NCBI RefSeq assembly: GCF_904831005.1
Contig: NZ_LR882982.1
Coordinates: 1,550,001 to 1,614,000, forward strand
Source: Microbacterium hydrocarbonoxydans
Lineage (GTDB): Bacteria; Actinomycetota; Actinomycetes; Actinomycetales; Microbacteriaceae
Length of the DNA stretch: 64,000 nucleotides
Direction: 5' to 3'
Part shown: piece after piece, positions 27,541 to 35,880 of the stretch
How the letters are laid out: each line of letters opens with the position of its first letter
Position numbering within the stretch: position 1 is the first letter of the stretch
The notes under the pieces: generated by a model
What the model was told of the DNA's origin: nothing
The model's database searches: none
What the model saw: the letters and a program-made list of their open reading frames with translations, nothing else
Position numbers and translations under genes: made by a program

Positions 27541-28725
27541 GTGACCGCGATCGAGCCGAACACCGTCCTCTTTGCCTCTCCCGCTGCCGCTGCAGGGGTG
27601 CCGTACGTGACGACCCCCACCGCGTACGACGGAATACTCCTCGCCGGCTTCGGCGGGCCGGAAGGGCAGGACGACGTCATCCCGTTCCTGCGCAACGTCA
27701 CACGCGGGCGGGGCATCCCCGACGAGCGACTCGAAGAGGTGGCACACCACTATCGGCACTTCGGCGGAGTGAGCCCGATCAACGGTCAGAACCGCATCCT
27801 GAAGGAGGCACTGGAGGGCGAACTCGCCCGCCGTGGCATCGATCTTCCGGTGTACTGGGGTAACCGCAACTGGAGCCCGTATCTCGAGGAGGTCGTGACC
27901 GAGGCTGCCGCCGACGGCAGGACCACGCTGCTCGCCTTCGCGACGAGCGCATACAGCTCGTTCTCGAGTTGCAGGCAGTACCGCGAGGACTTCGCGCGGG
28001 TGTTGGAGGAGACCGGGCTCGGGGACACGGTGACGATCGACAAGATCCGTCCCTTCTACGACCACCCCGGGTTCGTCGAATCCTTCGAGACCGGAGTCCG
28101 TGAGGCCGTGGAGAGCTTCCTCGGGCAGGGCATCGCTCCCGCCGACATCCAGATCCTGTTCTCGACACACAGCATCCCGACCGCAGACGCAGAGCGCTCC
28201 GGCGCTCGCGACATCGAGTGGGGCGAGGGCGGTGCGTACGCCGCTCAGCATCTGGCGGTCGCCGCTTGGGTCATGGACCGAGTGCGCGAGAGCGTGCCCG
28301 AGGCCGCCGAGGTCTCGTGGGAACTGGTCTACCAGTCCCGTTCGGGCCCCGCGTCGCAGCCCTGGCTCGAGCCCGACGTGTGCGATGTCATCGGCGAGCT
28401 TCCCGAGCGCGGTCGCAAGGCGGTGGCGGTCGTTCCGGTCGGTTTCATGAGCGACCACATGGAGGTGCTCTGGGACCTCGACACCGAAGCGGCAGAAGCC
28501 GCCGAAGAGGCGGGCCTGGCATTCACTCGCACCCCGACCCCGGGAGTCGCCCCGTCGTTCGTCACGGGGATCGTCGATCTGATCGTCGAGCGCCTGGAAG
28601 GCCGGCCCAACGAGGATCGCCCGCATGTGACATCGCTGCCCGGGGCCTTCGACGTCTGCCGCCCCGGCTGCTGCGAGAACGTCCGCGCGGGCTTTAAGCC
28701 GGCTGCGGCCGGTGTGGTTCCGTGA
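27541..28725 (+). CDS. hemH: Coproporphyrin/protoporphyrin ferrochelatase with Fe-S cysteines
   Basis: 394 residues. It inserts Fe2+ into a porphyrin; in actinobacteria the substrate is coproporphyrin III (CpfC, coproporphyrin-dependent haem pathway). The fold is recognised by ILLAGFGGPEGQDDVIPFLRNV, HYRHFGGVSPIN, LFSTHSIP with the catalytic His, and WELVYQSRSGP. Cys144 together with Cys373 and Cys377/Cys378 in the C-terminal CRPGCCENV are the expected [2Fe-2S] ligands of actinobacterial enzymes. The GTG at 27541 is chosen from the promoter spacing; an upstream in-frame ATG would run into the pepN promoter. Confidence 0.95.
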   Translation: MTAIEPNTVLFASPAAAAGVPYVTTPTAYDGILLAGFGGPEGQDDVIPFLRNVTRGRGIPDERLEEVAHHYRHFGGVSPINGQNRILKEALEGELARRGIDLPVYWGNRNWSPYLEEVVTEAAADGRTTLLAFATSAYSSFSSCRQYREDFARVLEETGLGDTVTIDKIRPFYDHPGFVESFETGVREAVESFLGQGIAPADIQILFSTHSIPTADAERSGARDIEWGEGGAYAAQHLAVAAWVMDRVRESVPEAAEVSWELVYQSRSGPASQPWLEPDVCDVIGELPERGRKAVAVVPVGFMSDHMEVLWDLDTEAAEAAEEAGLAFTRTPTPGVAPSFVTGIVDLIVERLEGRPNEDRPHVTSLPGAFDVCRPGCCENVRAGFKPAAAGVVP

Positions 28726-28749
28726 GCACCCGCTGACCCGAGGCGCTTC

Positions 28750-28755
28750 TAGGAT
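28750..28755 (+). promoter_or_regulatory. -10 element of the rpiB-nei pair
   Basis: TAGGAT, 7 bases, ATG at 28763. Confidence 0.5.
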
Positions 28756-28762
28756 GGATGCC

Positions 28763-29248
28763 ATGCGCATCCATATCGCCACCGATCACGCGGGTCTCGA
28801 CTTCTCCACGCAGCTGCAGGATCATCTGCGCAGCGCGGGACACGAGGTCGTCGATCACGGGCCGGTCGAGTACGACGCGCTCGACGACTACCCCGCCTTC
28901 TGCATTCGGGCGGCTCAGGCCGTCGTCGCCGATCAGGCTGCCGGTGTCGAGACGCTCGGCGTGGTGTTCGGCGGGTCGGGCAATGGCGAGCAGATCGCCG
29001 CCAACAAGGTGGAGGGCGTCCGTGCCGCTCTGGTGTGGAACACGTCGACCGCCGAGCTCGCCCGCCAGCACAATGACGCGAACGTGATCTCGATCGGGGC
29101 GCGCCAGCACTCCTTCGACGAGGTCACGTCGTTCATCGACACCTTCATCGCGACGCCGTTCTCGCGGGACGAGCGTCACATCCGCAGGATCGGCCAGATC
29201 GCGGACTTCGAGCGCGATGGCTCGCTGCTCCCGGATCCGCGAGCCTGA
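28763..29248 (+). CDS. rpiB: Ribose-5-phosphate isomerase B
   Basis: 161 residues. It interconverts ribose-5-phosphate and ribulose-5-phosphate in the pentose phosphate pathway. MRIHIATDHAG and GVVFGGSGNGEQIAANK are the active-site loops of the RpiB/LacAB family, and Cys67-region YPAFCIRAAQ is as in mycobacterial RpiB. An in-frame ATG three codons earlier (28754) overlaps the -10 hexamer, so 28763 is preferred. nei starts one base after the stop codon. Confidence 0.95.
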   Translation: MRIHIATDHAGLDFSTQLQDHLRSAGHEVVDHGPVEYDALDDYPAFCIRAAQAVVADQAAGVETLGVVFGGSGNGEQIAANKVEGVRAALVWNTSTAELARQHNDANVISIGARQHSFDEVTSFIDTFIATPFSRDERHIRRIGQIADFERDGSLLPDPRA

Positions 29249-29249
29249 C

Positions 29250-30248
29250 ATGCCCGAGGGACATTCGGTCCATCGCATCGCGCGTCAGTTCGACCGCAAC
29301 TTCGTCGGCAAGCAGATGCTCGCCTCGAGTCCGCAAGGACGATTCGCCGAAGGCGCAGCGGTTCTGAACGGGCGGGAGGCGATCAGCGTGCAGGCAGTCG
29401 GCAAGCAGATGTTCCTCGAAGCCGAAGGCGATGTGTGGCTCCGGGTGCACCTGGGGCTCTACGGAGCATGGGACTTCGCCGGCGACATCCTGGTGGACCC
29501 CACGATCGCCTCTGCGAACGGCCGCATGGGTCAGACCAATCAGCGCGGCACGGTGGTCGACGAGGAGATCCTCGACGACGCCGGGGAGAACTCTCTCGCC
29601 TCGATCGGTGCGCCTCGCCGCACGCGGGTGCATGTGCGCATGTCCGAGCAGACGAGGGGCCTCGCCGACGACGACCTCGAGTGGCCGCCTCCGGTCGTGG
29701 GCCAGGTTCGGCTGCGTCTCATGACAGACATCACCGCTGCGGATCTGCGCGGTCCCACCGCGTGTGTGCTTCAGACTCCGGAGGAGATGCTCGCCAGCGT
29801 GGCGAAGCTCGGTCCTGATCCGCTCGTGGGGGATCCCGCAGAGAACGAGGAGCGGTTCGTCCGCGCTGTGCGGAAGAAGCAGACGGTCATCGCTCTGCTG
29901 CTCATGGATCAGGCTGTGGTCAGCGGCATCGGCAACGTGTATCGGGCCGAGATGCTGTTCAGACAGCGACTGAATCCGCACACCCCCGGCCGCGACGTTC
30001 CGGAGGAGATCGTGCGCGCGCTCTGGCATGACTGGGTGCGCCTCCTGGCGATCGGTGTCGAGACCGGTCAGATGATGACCATGGACGATCTGTCGCCCGA
30101 CGCGTATCGAGCCGCCATGGCAAGCCGCGACGACAGGCACTGGGTGTACCACCGTGCGGGTCTGCCGTGCCGTATCTGCGGTACGGAGATCGCGCTCGAG
30201 GAGATCGGGGCCCGCAAGCTGTACTGGTGCCCGCGCTGCCAGGCGTGA
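29250..30248 (+). CDS. nei: Endonuclease VIII-type DNA glycosylase (Nei2-like, Fpg/Nei family)
   Basis: 332 residues. A bifunctional base-excision glycosylase/AP lyase for oxidised bases. The N-terminal catalytic Pro-Glu follows the initiator Met (MPEGHSVHRIARQF), the form seen in actinobacterial Nei2. A helix-two-turn-helix region contains MDQAVVSGIGNVYRAEMLF. The C-terminal zinc finger is CRICG ... YWCPRC. The ATG lies one base after the rpiB TGA, so it depends on rpiB translation. The rpiB-nei2 order is the same as M. tuberculosis Rv2465c-Rv2464c. Confidence 0.94.
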   Translation: MPEGHSVHRIARQFDRNFVGKQMLASSPQGRFAEGAAVLNGREAISVQAVGKQMFLEAEGDVWLRVHLGLYGAWDFAGDILVDPTIASANGRMGQTNQRGTVVDEEILDDAGENSLASIGAPRRTRVHVRMSEQTRGLADDDLEWPPPVVGQVRLRLMTDITAADLRGPTACVLQTPEEMLASVAKLGPDPLVGDPAENEERFVRAVRKKQTVIALLLMDQAVVSGIGNVYRAEMLFRQRLNPHTPGRDVPEEIVRALWHDWVRLLAIGVETGQMMTMDDLSPDAYRAAMASRDDRHWVYHRAGLPCRICGTEIALEEIGARKLYWCPRCQA

Positions 30249-30259
30249 TCCTTCGGACA

Positions 30260-30265
30260 TAGGCT
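30260..30265 (+). promoter_or_regulatory. -10 element of a leaderless PaiB-like gene
   Basis: TAGGCT, then GGGAGG, then the ATG at 30272. The 6-base spacer also resembles a Shine-Dalgarno but would be adjacent to the start. Confidence 0.5.
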
Positions 30266-30271
30266 GGGAGG

Positions 30272-30913
30272 ATGCGTCAGAACCCCAGTTTCACTCTCGC
30301 GGACGTCGCGGAGATCCGCCGCGTCGTCGATGGCAATCCGTGGGCCACGATCGTGAGCGACGGCCCCGAGGGGCTCGTGTCCTCGCACTATGTCGTGCTG
30401 CTCGATGACGAGCGTGACGACCTCACCATCGTCGGGCATGTCGGACGCCCGGACGACCTCATCCATGACCTGGGCGAACGCGAACTCCTGGTCATATTCC
30501 AGGGCCCGCATGGGTACATCTCTCCAGGGTGGTACGGCGATGTGCAGGCTGTCCCGACGTGGAACTACATCGCTGCGCATCTGTCGGGAATCCCCGAGAT
30601 CCTGAGCGATGCGGAAAACCTCGCCGTGCTCGATCGTCTCGTGGACCGGTTCGAGGGGCGCATGCCGCAGCCGCGCCGCATGTGGGAGCGTCCGAATGAT
30701 CCGGCCTTCGTCGCTCGCCTCGCCGGAGGAACCGTCGGATTCCGGCTCACGCCGACTCGAGTGGTCGCGAAGCGCAAGCTCAGCCAGAACAAGCCGACCG
30801 ACACGGTCGAGACGATCATCGCGGAGCTCGAGAGCGACGGCCCGTTCGCTCAGCCTGATCTCGCTGCGGAGATGCGGCGGGCCGCGGAGGCGCGCGCGGG
30901 AGCAGTGCGGTGA
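30272..30913 (+). CDS. PaiB-family FMN-binding protein
   Basis: 213 residues of the split-barrel FMN-binding family named after Bacillus PaiB, annotated as a negative transcriptional regulator. Typical features are NPWATIVS near the N-terminus, SSHYVVLLDDERDDLTIVGHVGRPDDL, VIFQGPHGYISPGWYG and VPTWNYIAAHLSG. It probably binds FMN or haem as a homodimer. A DNA-binding role is not evident from sequence. The following amidohydrolase overlaps by 4 bases. Confidence 0.88.
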   Translation: MRQNPSFTLADVAEIRRVVDGNPWATIVSDGPEGLVSSHYVVLLDDERDDLTIVGHVGRPDDLIHDLGERELLVIFQGPHGYISPGWYGDVQAVPTWNYIAAHLSGIPEILSDAENLAVLDRLVDRFEGRMPQPRRMWERPNDPAFVARLAGGTVGFRLTPTRVVAKRKLSQNKPTDTVETIIAELESDGPFAQPDLAAEMRRAAEARAGAVR

Positions 30914-32406
30914 GCGGCCACGGCGCTCACGTCGGGACGATCACCGGGGTGCGGATCGCAGGCCCGGGGAGCGAGTACCTGCCGGACGACGAACCCGTCG
31001 ACATCTTCATCGATGACGGACAGATCAGCGACATCGCGCCCGCCGGCGCGATCACGGCGCGCGGCGAGACGCTCGATGCCGGCGGGGCATGGGCCGTTCC
31101 GGGGCTCTGGGACAACCATGTCCACACCGTGCAATGGGCGCTCGCGGCGGAGCGCGTCTCCTTGAGCGGTGCCGCATCGGCCGCCGAAGCCGCTGCGATC
31201 ATGTCTGCAGCGCAGCCGCTGCCCGACGGCCGCAAGGTCGGCAGCGGATTCCGAGATGCGCTGTGGTCGGATGCGCCCAGTCTCGCATTGCTCGACGACG
31301 TCACCGGGTCGACGCCCACCTATCTGATCAACGCAGACGTTCACAGCACCTGGCTCAACTCGGCCGCGCTCAGACTCGAGGGTTTCGACAGTCCGGACGG
31401 CATGCTCCGGGAGGAGTCTGCCTTCGAGATCTCCCGTCGGCTCAACGCCGTCGACCCGGCCCGCGGCGATCGAGCGGTGAGCGCTGCGGGAGAACGTGCG
31501 GCCTCGCGAGGTGTCACCGGCCTCGTCGACTTCGACATGGCGTGGAATGCAGATGCATGGCCGCGGCGTGTGGCGGGCGGCTTCTCGGCGCATCGCGTGG
31601 AGTTCGCGATCTATCCGTTCGATCTGACCCGCGCTGTGGCGAGCGGTCTTCGGACAGGTGAGCCCCATGAGGAGGCCGATGCACCGGCAGGGGGGCGCGG
31701 CCTCATCCACGTCGGTCCGCTGAAGATCATCAGTGACGGGTCGTTGGGCACGCGCACCGCCGCCTGCTCGCACGCGTACCCGGGAGATCCGTCGAACTTC
31801 GGGATGCTCACTGTGCCGCCTGCGGAACTGACCGAGCTGCTCACGCTCGCGACCGGTGCCGGCCTCGCCGTCGCCGTGCACGCGATCGGCGATCGGGCGG
31901 TCACGGCGGCGCTCGACGCCTTCTCGATCTCAGGTGCCGTGGGGAGCATCGAGCACGCGCAGCTGGTTCGGCATGCGGATGTCTCACGTTTCGGGCGCCT
32001 CGGCGTGGTGGCGAGCGTGCAGCCCCAGCATGCACTCGATGATCGAGATCTGGTCGGCACGCACTGGGCGGAGCAGACCTCGATCGGATACCCGTTGAGT
32101 GCCCTGTGGAACGCAGGAGTCGAGGTCCGCTTCGGATCCGACGCTCCAGTCGCCCCGCTCGACCCATGGCAGGCGATCGCTGCCGCAGTGACGCGCACCG
32201 ATGACGATCGCGAGCCGTGGCATCCCGAGGAGCGGCTCTCGCGTGCGCAGGCTCTTCACGCGAGTGTGCGCACGGCGCTACGGCCGGGTGAGCCGGCTGA
32301 TGTCGTCGTGTGCGGGTACGACCCGTTGTCGGCGTCAGGGGCCGCTCTGCGTGCGATGCCGATCCTTGCGACCATGGTGGCTGGTCGCCTCACTCACGGC
32401 GCCTGA
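30910..32406 (+). CDS. YtcJ-like amidohydrolase
   Basis: 498 residues of the metal-dependent amidohydrolase superfamily (Amidohydro_3, YtcJ group). Metal-binding signatures are DNHVHTVQW after the N-terminal beta sandwich, VHAIGDRAVTAAL, SIEHAQLV and FGSDAPVAPLDPW with the catalytic Asp. It hydrolyses an unidentified C-N bond. The GTG start overlaps the PaiB-like stop (GTGA). A terminator follows 16 bases after the stop. Confidence 0.88.
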   Translation: MSGHGAHVGTITGVRIAGPGSEYLPDDEPVDIFIDDGQISDIAPAGAITARGETLDAGGAWAVPGLWDNHVHTVQWALAAERVSLSGAASAAEAAAIMSAAQPLPDGRKVGSGFRDALWSDAPSLALLDDVTGSTPTYLINADVHSTWLNSAALRLEGFDSPDGMLREESAFEISRRLNAVDPARGDRAVSAAGERAASRGVTGLVDFDMAWNADAWPRRVAGGFSAHRVEFAIYPFDLTRAVASGLRTGEPHEEADAPAGGRGLIHVGPLKIISDGSLGTRTAACSHAYPGDPSNFGMLTVPPAELTELLTLATGAGLAVAVHAIGDRAVTAALDAFSISGAVGSIEHAQLVRHADVSRFGRLGVVASVQPQHALDDRDLVGTHWAEQTSIGYPLSALWNAGVEVRFGSDAPVAPLDPWQAIAAAVTRTDDDREPWHPEERLSRAQALHASVRTALRPGEPADVVVCGYDPLSASGAALRAMPILATMVAGRLTHGA

Positions 32407-32422
32407 CCGACGCAGAGCACAA

Positions 32423-32456
32423 GAGAGGGCACCGAGATCTCCCGGTGCCCTTTCTC
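32423..32456. terminator. Bidirectional terminator between amidohydrolase and dps
   Basis: AGGGCACCG and CGGTGCCCT arms flanked by GAGA/TCTC extend the stem. The hairpin ends in a T-run on one strand and sits between two convergent genes. Confidence 0.7.
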
Positions 32457-32467
32457 GTGCGATTGCC

Positions 32468-32953
32468 TTACGCGGCGATGTGCGACACCAGGAACCAGCG
32501 GTCCTTCTCGAGCCCGCGCATGATCTCGATGGCGACGTCCTGGCTGGTCAGATCGACCTCGTCGAGGCCGTCGATCGCTGCCTTCGTGTCGACGAGAATC
32601 GCGTCGATGTCGGCGATGACCGCACGCACGAGTTCATCGGACTGCGTGAAACCGGCGGGAACAGCGGTGGATCCACCCTTCGCCGAGACTGCGCTGGTGC
32701 GCGCGTCGATCGGAAGCCCGAGGGCGACGATTCGCTCGGCAGCGGTGTCGGCGAAGTCTCCCGCGTGAGCGACGATGGTGTCGAGCAGTTCGTGCACACC
32801 GACGAAGTTCGCGCCGCGGACGTGCCAGTGCGCCTGCTTCCCGTTGACGGTGAGAGCCTGCAGGCCGAGGACGACGGGGGAGAGGAACTGGGCTGCTGCG
32901 GCTGCCACGGTCGGGTCGCTGGCGGTGGTGGAAACGATCTGTGCCTTGCTCAT
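32468..32953 (-). CDS. dps: Dps-type ferritin
   Basis: 161 residues. A DNA-protection ferritin that oxidises Fe2+ with peroxide and stores ferric iron in a dodecamer. The inter-subunit ferroxidase site is formed by HWHVRGANFVGVHELLDTIVAHAGDFADTAAER, with conserved His, Asp and Glu. The N-terminus is short with few basic residues, so strong DNA binding is uncertain. The ATG has a GGAGGAG ribosome-binding site. Unlike many neighbours it has a 40-base leader and a recognisable -35/-10 pair, which suggests stress regulation. Confidence 0.93.
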   Translation of the reverse strand: MSKAQIVSTTASDPTVAAAAAQFLSPVVLGLQALTVNGKQAHWHVRGANFVGVHELLDTIVAHAGDFADTAAERIVALGLPIDARTSAVSAKGGSTAVPAGFTQSDELVRAVIADIDAILVDTKAAIDGLDEVDLTSQDVAIEIMRGLEKDRWFLVSHIAA

Positions 32954-32995
32954 CTTGGCTCCTCCAAGTGGTGTGCTTCGTGCCTGATGATGACA

Positions 32996-33023
32996 ACGTT
33001 ACTCAGCGTGAAACATTCCGCAA
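32996..33023 (-). promoter_or_regulatory. Candidate dps promoter
   Basis: On the minus strand TTGCGG (33023-33018), a 16-base spacer, and TAACGT (33001-32996), giving a leader of roughly 35-40 bases. Confidence 0.4.
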
Positions 33024-33081
33024 GCAAGCGAAGGCTGGGCTTAGTACCGCGGAAACACGCGGCAGAATGCCCATGTGAGGG

Positions 33082-33087
33082 TAGTCT
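33082..33087 (+). promoter_or_regulatory. -10 element of a leaderless gamma carbonic anhydrase-like gene
   Basis: TAGTCT, then CACCTC, then the ATG at 33094. Confidence 0.55.
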
Positions 33088-33093
33088 CACCTC

Positions 33094-33630
33094 ATGCCGA
33101 TCGCACCGGGTGCATCCCTGCTCGCCCTCCACTCAGCCGCGCCGTCCATCGATGACGAAGCCTTCGTGGCTGACGGTGCGCGGATCATCGGAGACGTGAC
33201 CGTGGGACCCCGCTCGAGCGTCTGGTACAACGCGGTGCTCCGAGCGGACTCTGCGGGCATCAGGATCGGACCCCGGAGCAATGTTCAGGACAACGTGTCG
33301 ATCCATGTCGACGCAGGTCATCCCGTCGCGATCGGCGCCGACGTGTCCGTCGGCCATAACGCGGTCGTCCACGGTTGCACGATCGGCGACGGAACCCTCA
33401 TCGGCATGGGCGCCGTGGTTCTCAGCGGCGCAGTGATCGGTGCCGCATGTCTCGTCGCCGGCGGCGCCGTGGTTCTCGGGGGCTCAGTGATCCCCGACGG
33501 CTCCCTCGTCGCGGGCGTTCCCGCGACGGTACGCCGCGCTCTGAACGATGACGAGCGCGCGGGGCTCGTCAGGAACGCGGAGATCTACCTCGCTCACCTG
33601 CAGACTCACGGCGAGGCGCGTCCGCTCTGA
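33094..33630 (+). CDS. Gamma carbonic anhydrase-family (left-handed beta-helix) protein
   Basis: 178 residues. Repeated hexapeptides form a left-handed parallel beta-helix. Three histidines in zinc-ligand context are visible in NVSIHVDAGHP, SVGHNAVVHGC and related turns, as in gamma-class carbonic anhydrase-like proteins (YrdA/PaaY). GMGAVVLSGAVIGAACLVAGGAVV continues the helix. Carbonic anhydrase activity is not assured for this subgroup. The gene is single, followed by a tRNA. Confidence 0.88.
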   Translation: MPIAPGASLLALHSAAPSIDDEAFVADGARIIGDVTVGPRSSVWYNAVLRADSAGIRIGPRSNVQDNVSIHVDAGHPVAIGADVSVGHNAVVHGCTIGDGTLIGMGAVVLSGAVIGAACLVAGGAVVLGGSVIPDGSLVAGVPATVRRALNDDERAGLVRNAEIYLAHLQTHGEARPL

Positions 33631-33662
33631 GCCTCACCGCGCTCGCGCTAGGCTGGAGTCAC

Positions 33663-33736
33663 GGGGCGGTGGCCAAGCTGGTTAAGGCAGTGGGCTCATA
33701 ACCCAACGATCGCGGGTTCAAGTCCCGCCCGCCCTA
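33663..33736 (+). tRNA. tRNA with CAT anticodon (Met, possibly Ile2)
   Basis: Acceptor GGGGCGG/CCGCCCT, D-arm GCCAAGCTGGTTAAGGC, anticodon loop CTCATAA (CAT), T-arm GCGGGTTCAAGTCCCGC, A73, no encoded CCA. It pairs at 1-72 (G-U), so it is not an initiator tRNA. Elongator Met is most likely. A lysidine-modified tRNA-Ile reading AUA would look similar. Confidence 0.85.
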
Positions 33737-33795
33737 CTCGGCACCGCACCGCGGGCCTCTCGAATGCCGCAGACCGCTCAGTGCTCACCCCCGGT

Positions 33796-34125
33796 TCAGG
33801 TCAGCGCAGGCGCGACCGGATCGGCCGTCTCCAGGTGCTCGGCGATGAGGGTGATCCCGCCGCTCGAATTCGCCGAGTGTGCGAGCTCTTCGATCCACCG
33901 ACGGCTCAACTCGGGCGCTTCTGGGTCGTCGAAGACGAATCGCAGCGGGATCGAGGGATGCAGCCACACGGTGGAGCGCCCTTGCTGGTCGCCCTCCTGG
34001 TGCTGCCACGAGAGAGTGAAGCTCTCGTTGCGGCGCAGCTTGGTCGCGACGACCACCTTGAGGTGCGCAAGCGCACGATCTTCGATCGAGATCGGCGCGG
34101 AGGCGCCGTAATACAGGGAACCCAT
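33796..34125 (-). CDS. Small Microbacteriaceae-type protein of unknown function
   Basis: 109 residues. It begins MGSLYYGASAPISIEDRALAHLKVV followed by TKLRRNESFTLSW and a Trp-rich beta region. Proteins with this start are common in Microbacteriaceae and sometimes misannotated as ATP-dependent DNA ligase. No ligase motif is present (no KxDG, no adenylation fold). Function is unknown. It is leaderless and transcribed opposite to the tRNA. Confidence 0.75.
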   Translation of the reverse strand: MGSLYYGASAPISIEDRALAHLKVVVATKLRRNESFTLSWQHQEGDQQGRSTVWLHPSIPLRFVFDDPEAPELSRRWIEELAHSANSSGGITLIAEHLETADPVAPALT

Positions 34126-34131
34126 GATCGG

Positions 34132-34137
34132 AATCTA
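34132..34137 (-). promoter_or_regulatory. -10 element of a leaderless small gene
   Basis: TAGATT, then CCGATC, then the ATG at 34125 on the minus strand. Confidence 0.55.
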
Positions 34138-34164
34138 CGGCGTTCGGATCCTGTCGGCGCGGCA

Positions 34165-34187
34165 GCTGAGCGCGACGCGCGCTCAGC
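34165..34187 (-). terminator. Hairpin after the exonuclease-AraC operon
   Basis: GCTGAGCGCG and CGCGCTCAGC form a perfect 10-bp stem with loop ACG, 24 bases past the AraC stop and upstream of the next minus-strand gene. Confidence 0.6.
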
Positions 34188-34210
34188 GCGAACATCCTGT
34201 GCGCATGATG

Positions 34211-35140
34211 TCATCTGCGCTGTCTGGCGGCTGTCACAGAAGGCAGCACGCCGAAAGCTGCCCTGTACACAGCAGCGAAGCGCGACGGGTGGGAGAACCC
34301 CCAGCGTCGGGCCACGACGGCGACGGATGTCGGAACGCCCGACCGCAGTTCGCGATGCGCGCCGTCGAGTCGCGCCTGGCGTAGGCACTCGGCGGGGGTC
34401 GCGTCGAGCGCGCGCCGGAATGCGTACTGGAGTCCCCTGGTGGAGATATGCACCGATGCCGCGATGTCGTCGACCGTGATGGGCAGATGCGCATTCTCGG
34501 CGATGTAGGCGAGTGCTCGCCGCACGGTCGCCGGAGCGGGGGCCGACTGCACCGTGCGATGAGGGGCGTGCGACATCGACGTCGAGAACGTCGACAGCGT
34601 GGCCACGCCCGCATGTCGTGCATACTCTGCCCGAAGCACGGCGTCGTCATCCGTCAAGGACGAAGCGCTCTGCTCCAGGTACGAGAACGTCCGGTTCCAG
34701 CGCGCGGCCGCATCGGCGGAGCGAGCAGACAGCTCGGACACATGCAGCGACAGCGTGTCGTGACCGCTGATCTGCTGAGCGAGTCGCTGGAGCTGGTCGC
34801 GGTCGAAGATCAGCGCCGCCACACGGGCACCCTCATGCCAGCGGGCGTGCACTCTCGGGCCGTCGGAGATCCAGGGACGCGTCGCGTCGAGATCGTCTCG
34901 ATCGGACCACACCGCGACGTCCGGTCCTTCGACCTTGCAGGCGAGGAACTGATCCATCGGGTCTGCGGTCGAGAGGACCTTGGCGGCAAGATCGTATCGC
35001 ACGAGATTGACGCCGCCGAGATCAGCCGAATGCCAGTCGAAGAGGAAGCGCTGGTGATCCACGTCGTGCAGCACAGCTCCGGGCACGAACCGCTTCCAGG
35101 TGCTCTCGACACGGGCCACGTCGCGAGTACGGAACCTCAT
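34211..35140 (-). CDS. AraC-family transcriptional regulator
   Basis: 309 residues. The N-terminal ~200 form a beta-barrel-like ligand or AraC-binding-like domain (LFDWHSADLGGVNLVRYDL). The C-terminal AraC/XylS DNA-binding domain has two HTH motifs: ITVDDIAASVHISTRGLQYAFRRALDATP and SVAVVARRWGFSHPSRFAAVYRAAFG. The effector is unknown. Its ATG overlaps the exonuclease TGA by 4 bases, so it is the second gene of that operon. The nearest other target candidates are its own flanking genes. Confidence 0.9.
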   Translation of the reverse strand: MRFRTRDVARVESTWKRFVPGAVLHDVDHQRFLFDWHSADLGGVNLVRYDLAAKVLSTADPMDQFLACKVEGPDVAVWSDRDDLDATRPWISDGPRVHARWHEGARVAALIFDRDQLQRLAQQISGHDTLSLHVSELSARSADAAARWNRTFSYLEQSASSLTDDDAVLRAEYARHAGVATLSTFSTSMSHAPHRTVQSAPAPATVRRALAYIAENAHLPITVDDIAASVHISTRGLQYAFRRALDATPAECLRQARLDGAHRELRSGVPTSVAVVARRWGFSHPSRFAAVYRAAFGVLPSVTAARQRR

Positions 35141-35874
35141 CTGCTCTGTCTATCTCCTTGTACACGGTGGGAGCGCACGGGCCAGCTGCCGTCAAGACGC
35201 TCCTCGGGATCCAACCGCCCGACACTGATGAAGTACTCGGTCAGACTCGCCGCCTGAGAACGCGCCCATCCGATCTGACGAGTGTGCAGATCGGTGAGCG
35301 ATTCCGGCAGCGCGAACTGCCGAGCGAGCGCCTGCGCGATGCGCCCCGCTGCGACGGCGTCTGCCGAGGCGTCGTGCGCGGCTTCGAGGCTGACCGCATA
35401 CAGCGCGGCCACGACGGCGAGCGTGCGCTTACCGGGCCGGTATCGATCGTAAGCCTTGTCGATCACCAGTGGATCGATGATCGGCTGCGGATCGACGAGC
35501 GGTGCGATGCCACATCGACGTGCTTCCTGGGCGAGAAGCGAGAAATCGTACGACGCGTTGTACGCGACGACGGGAACCCCCTGCATCAGAAGCGAACGCA
35601 ACGCGGCGACGATCTCGGCCACAGCGAAGACGGTCGGCCGGCCGTTCTGGCGTGCATGCTCGGTGGTGATCCCGTGGATAGCGGTCGCGCCCTCGGGGAT
35701 GGCGACGCCCGGATCCACGAGCCAGGTCTTCGAGACGATCTCGCGTCCCTCCCCGTCGAGCAGACCTACGTGCGCGGAGACGATCCGATCCGTCTCGACG
35801 TCCACTCCCGTCGTCTCGAGATCGAAGACGCCCACTCGTCGTATCCATGGGGGAGCGTCGGGAACCGCGGTCAT
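35137..35874 (-). CDS. DnaQ-like 3'-5' exonuclease
   Basis: 245 residues. The DEDDh exonuclease motifs are VFDLETTGVD (Asp18, Glu20), HGIT plus VVAYNASYDFSLLAQEA (Exo II) and AAHDASADAVAAGRIA (Exo III His and Asp). The ~60-residue C-terminal extension is helical and basic. It resembles stand-alone proofreading-type exonucleases of actinobacteria. The start at 35874 (MTAVPDAPPWIRR) is preferred to the longer frame because TACCCT lies 6 bases upstream. A TGTCGG core at PafBC spacing suggests induction by DNA damage. Confidence 0.9.
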   Translation of the reverse strand: MTAVPDAPPWIRRVGVFDLETTGVDVETDRIVSAHVGLLDGEGREIVSKTWLVDPGVAIPEGATAIHGITTEHARQNGRPTVFAVAEIVAALRSLLMQGVPVVAYNASYDFSLLAQEARRCGIAPLVDPQPIIDPLVIDKAYDRYRPGKRTLAVVAALYAVSLEAAHDASADAVAAGRIAQALARQFALPESLTDLHTRQIGWARSQAASLTEYFISVGRLDPEERLDGSWPVRSHRVQGDRQSR

Positions 35875-35880
35875 GAGTTC

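Noticed and set aside
33796-34125. ATP-dependent DNA ligase, the name such proteins often carry
   Set aside because: 109 residues with no KxDG adenylation motif or nucleotidyltransferase fold. The label is probably a propagated misannotation.
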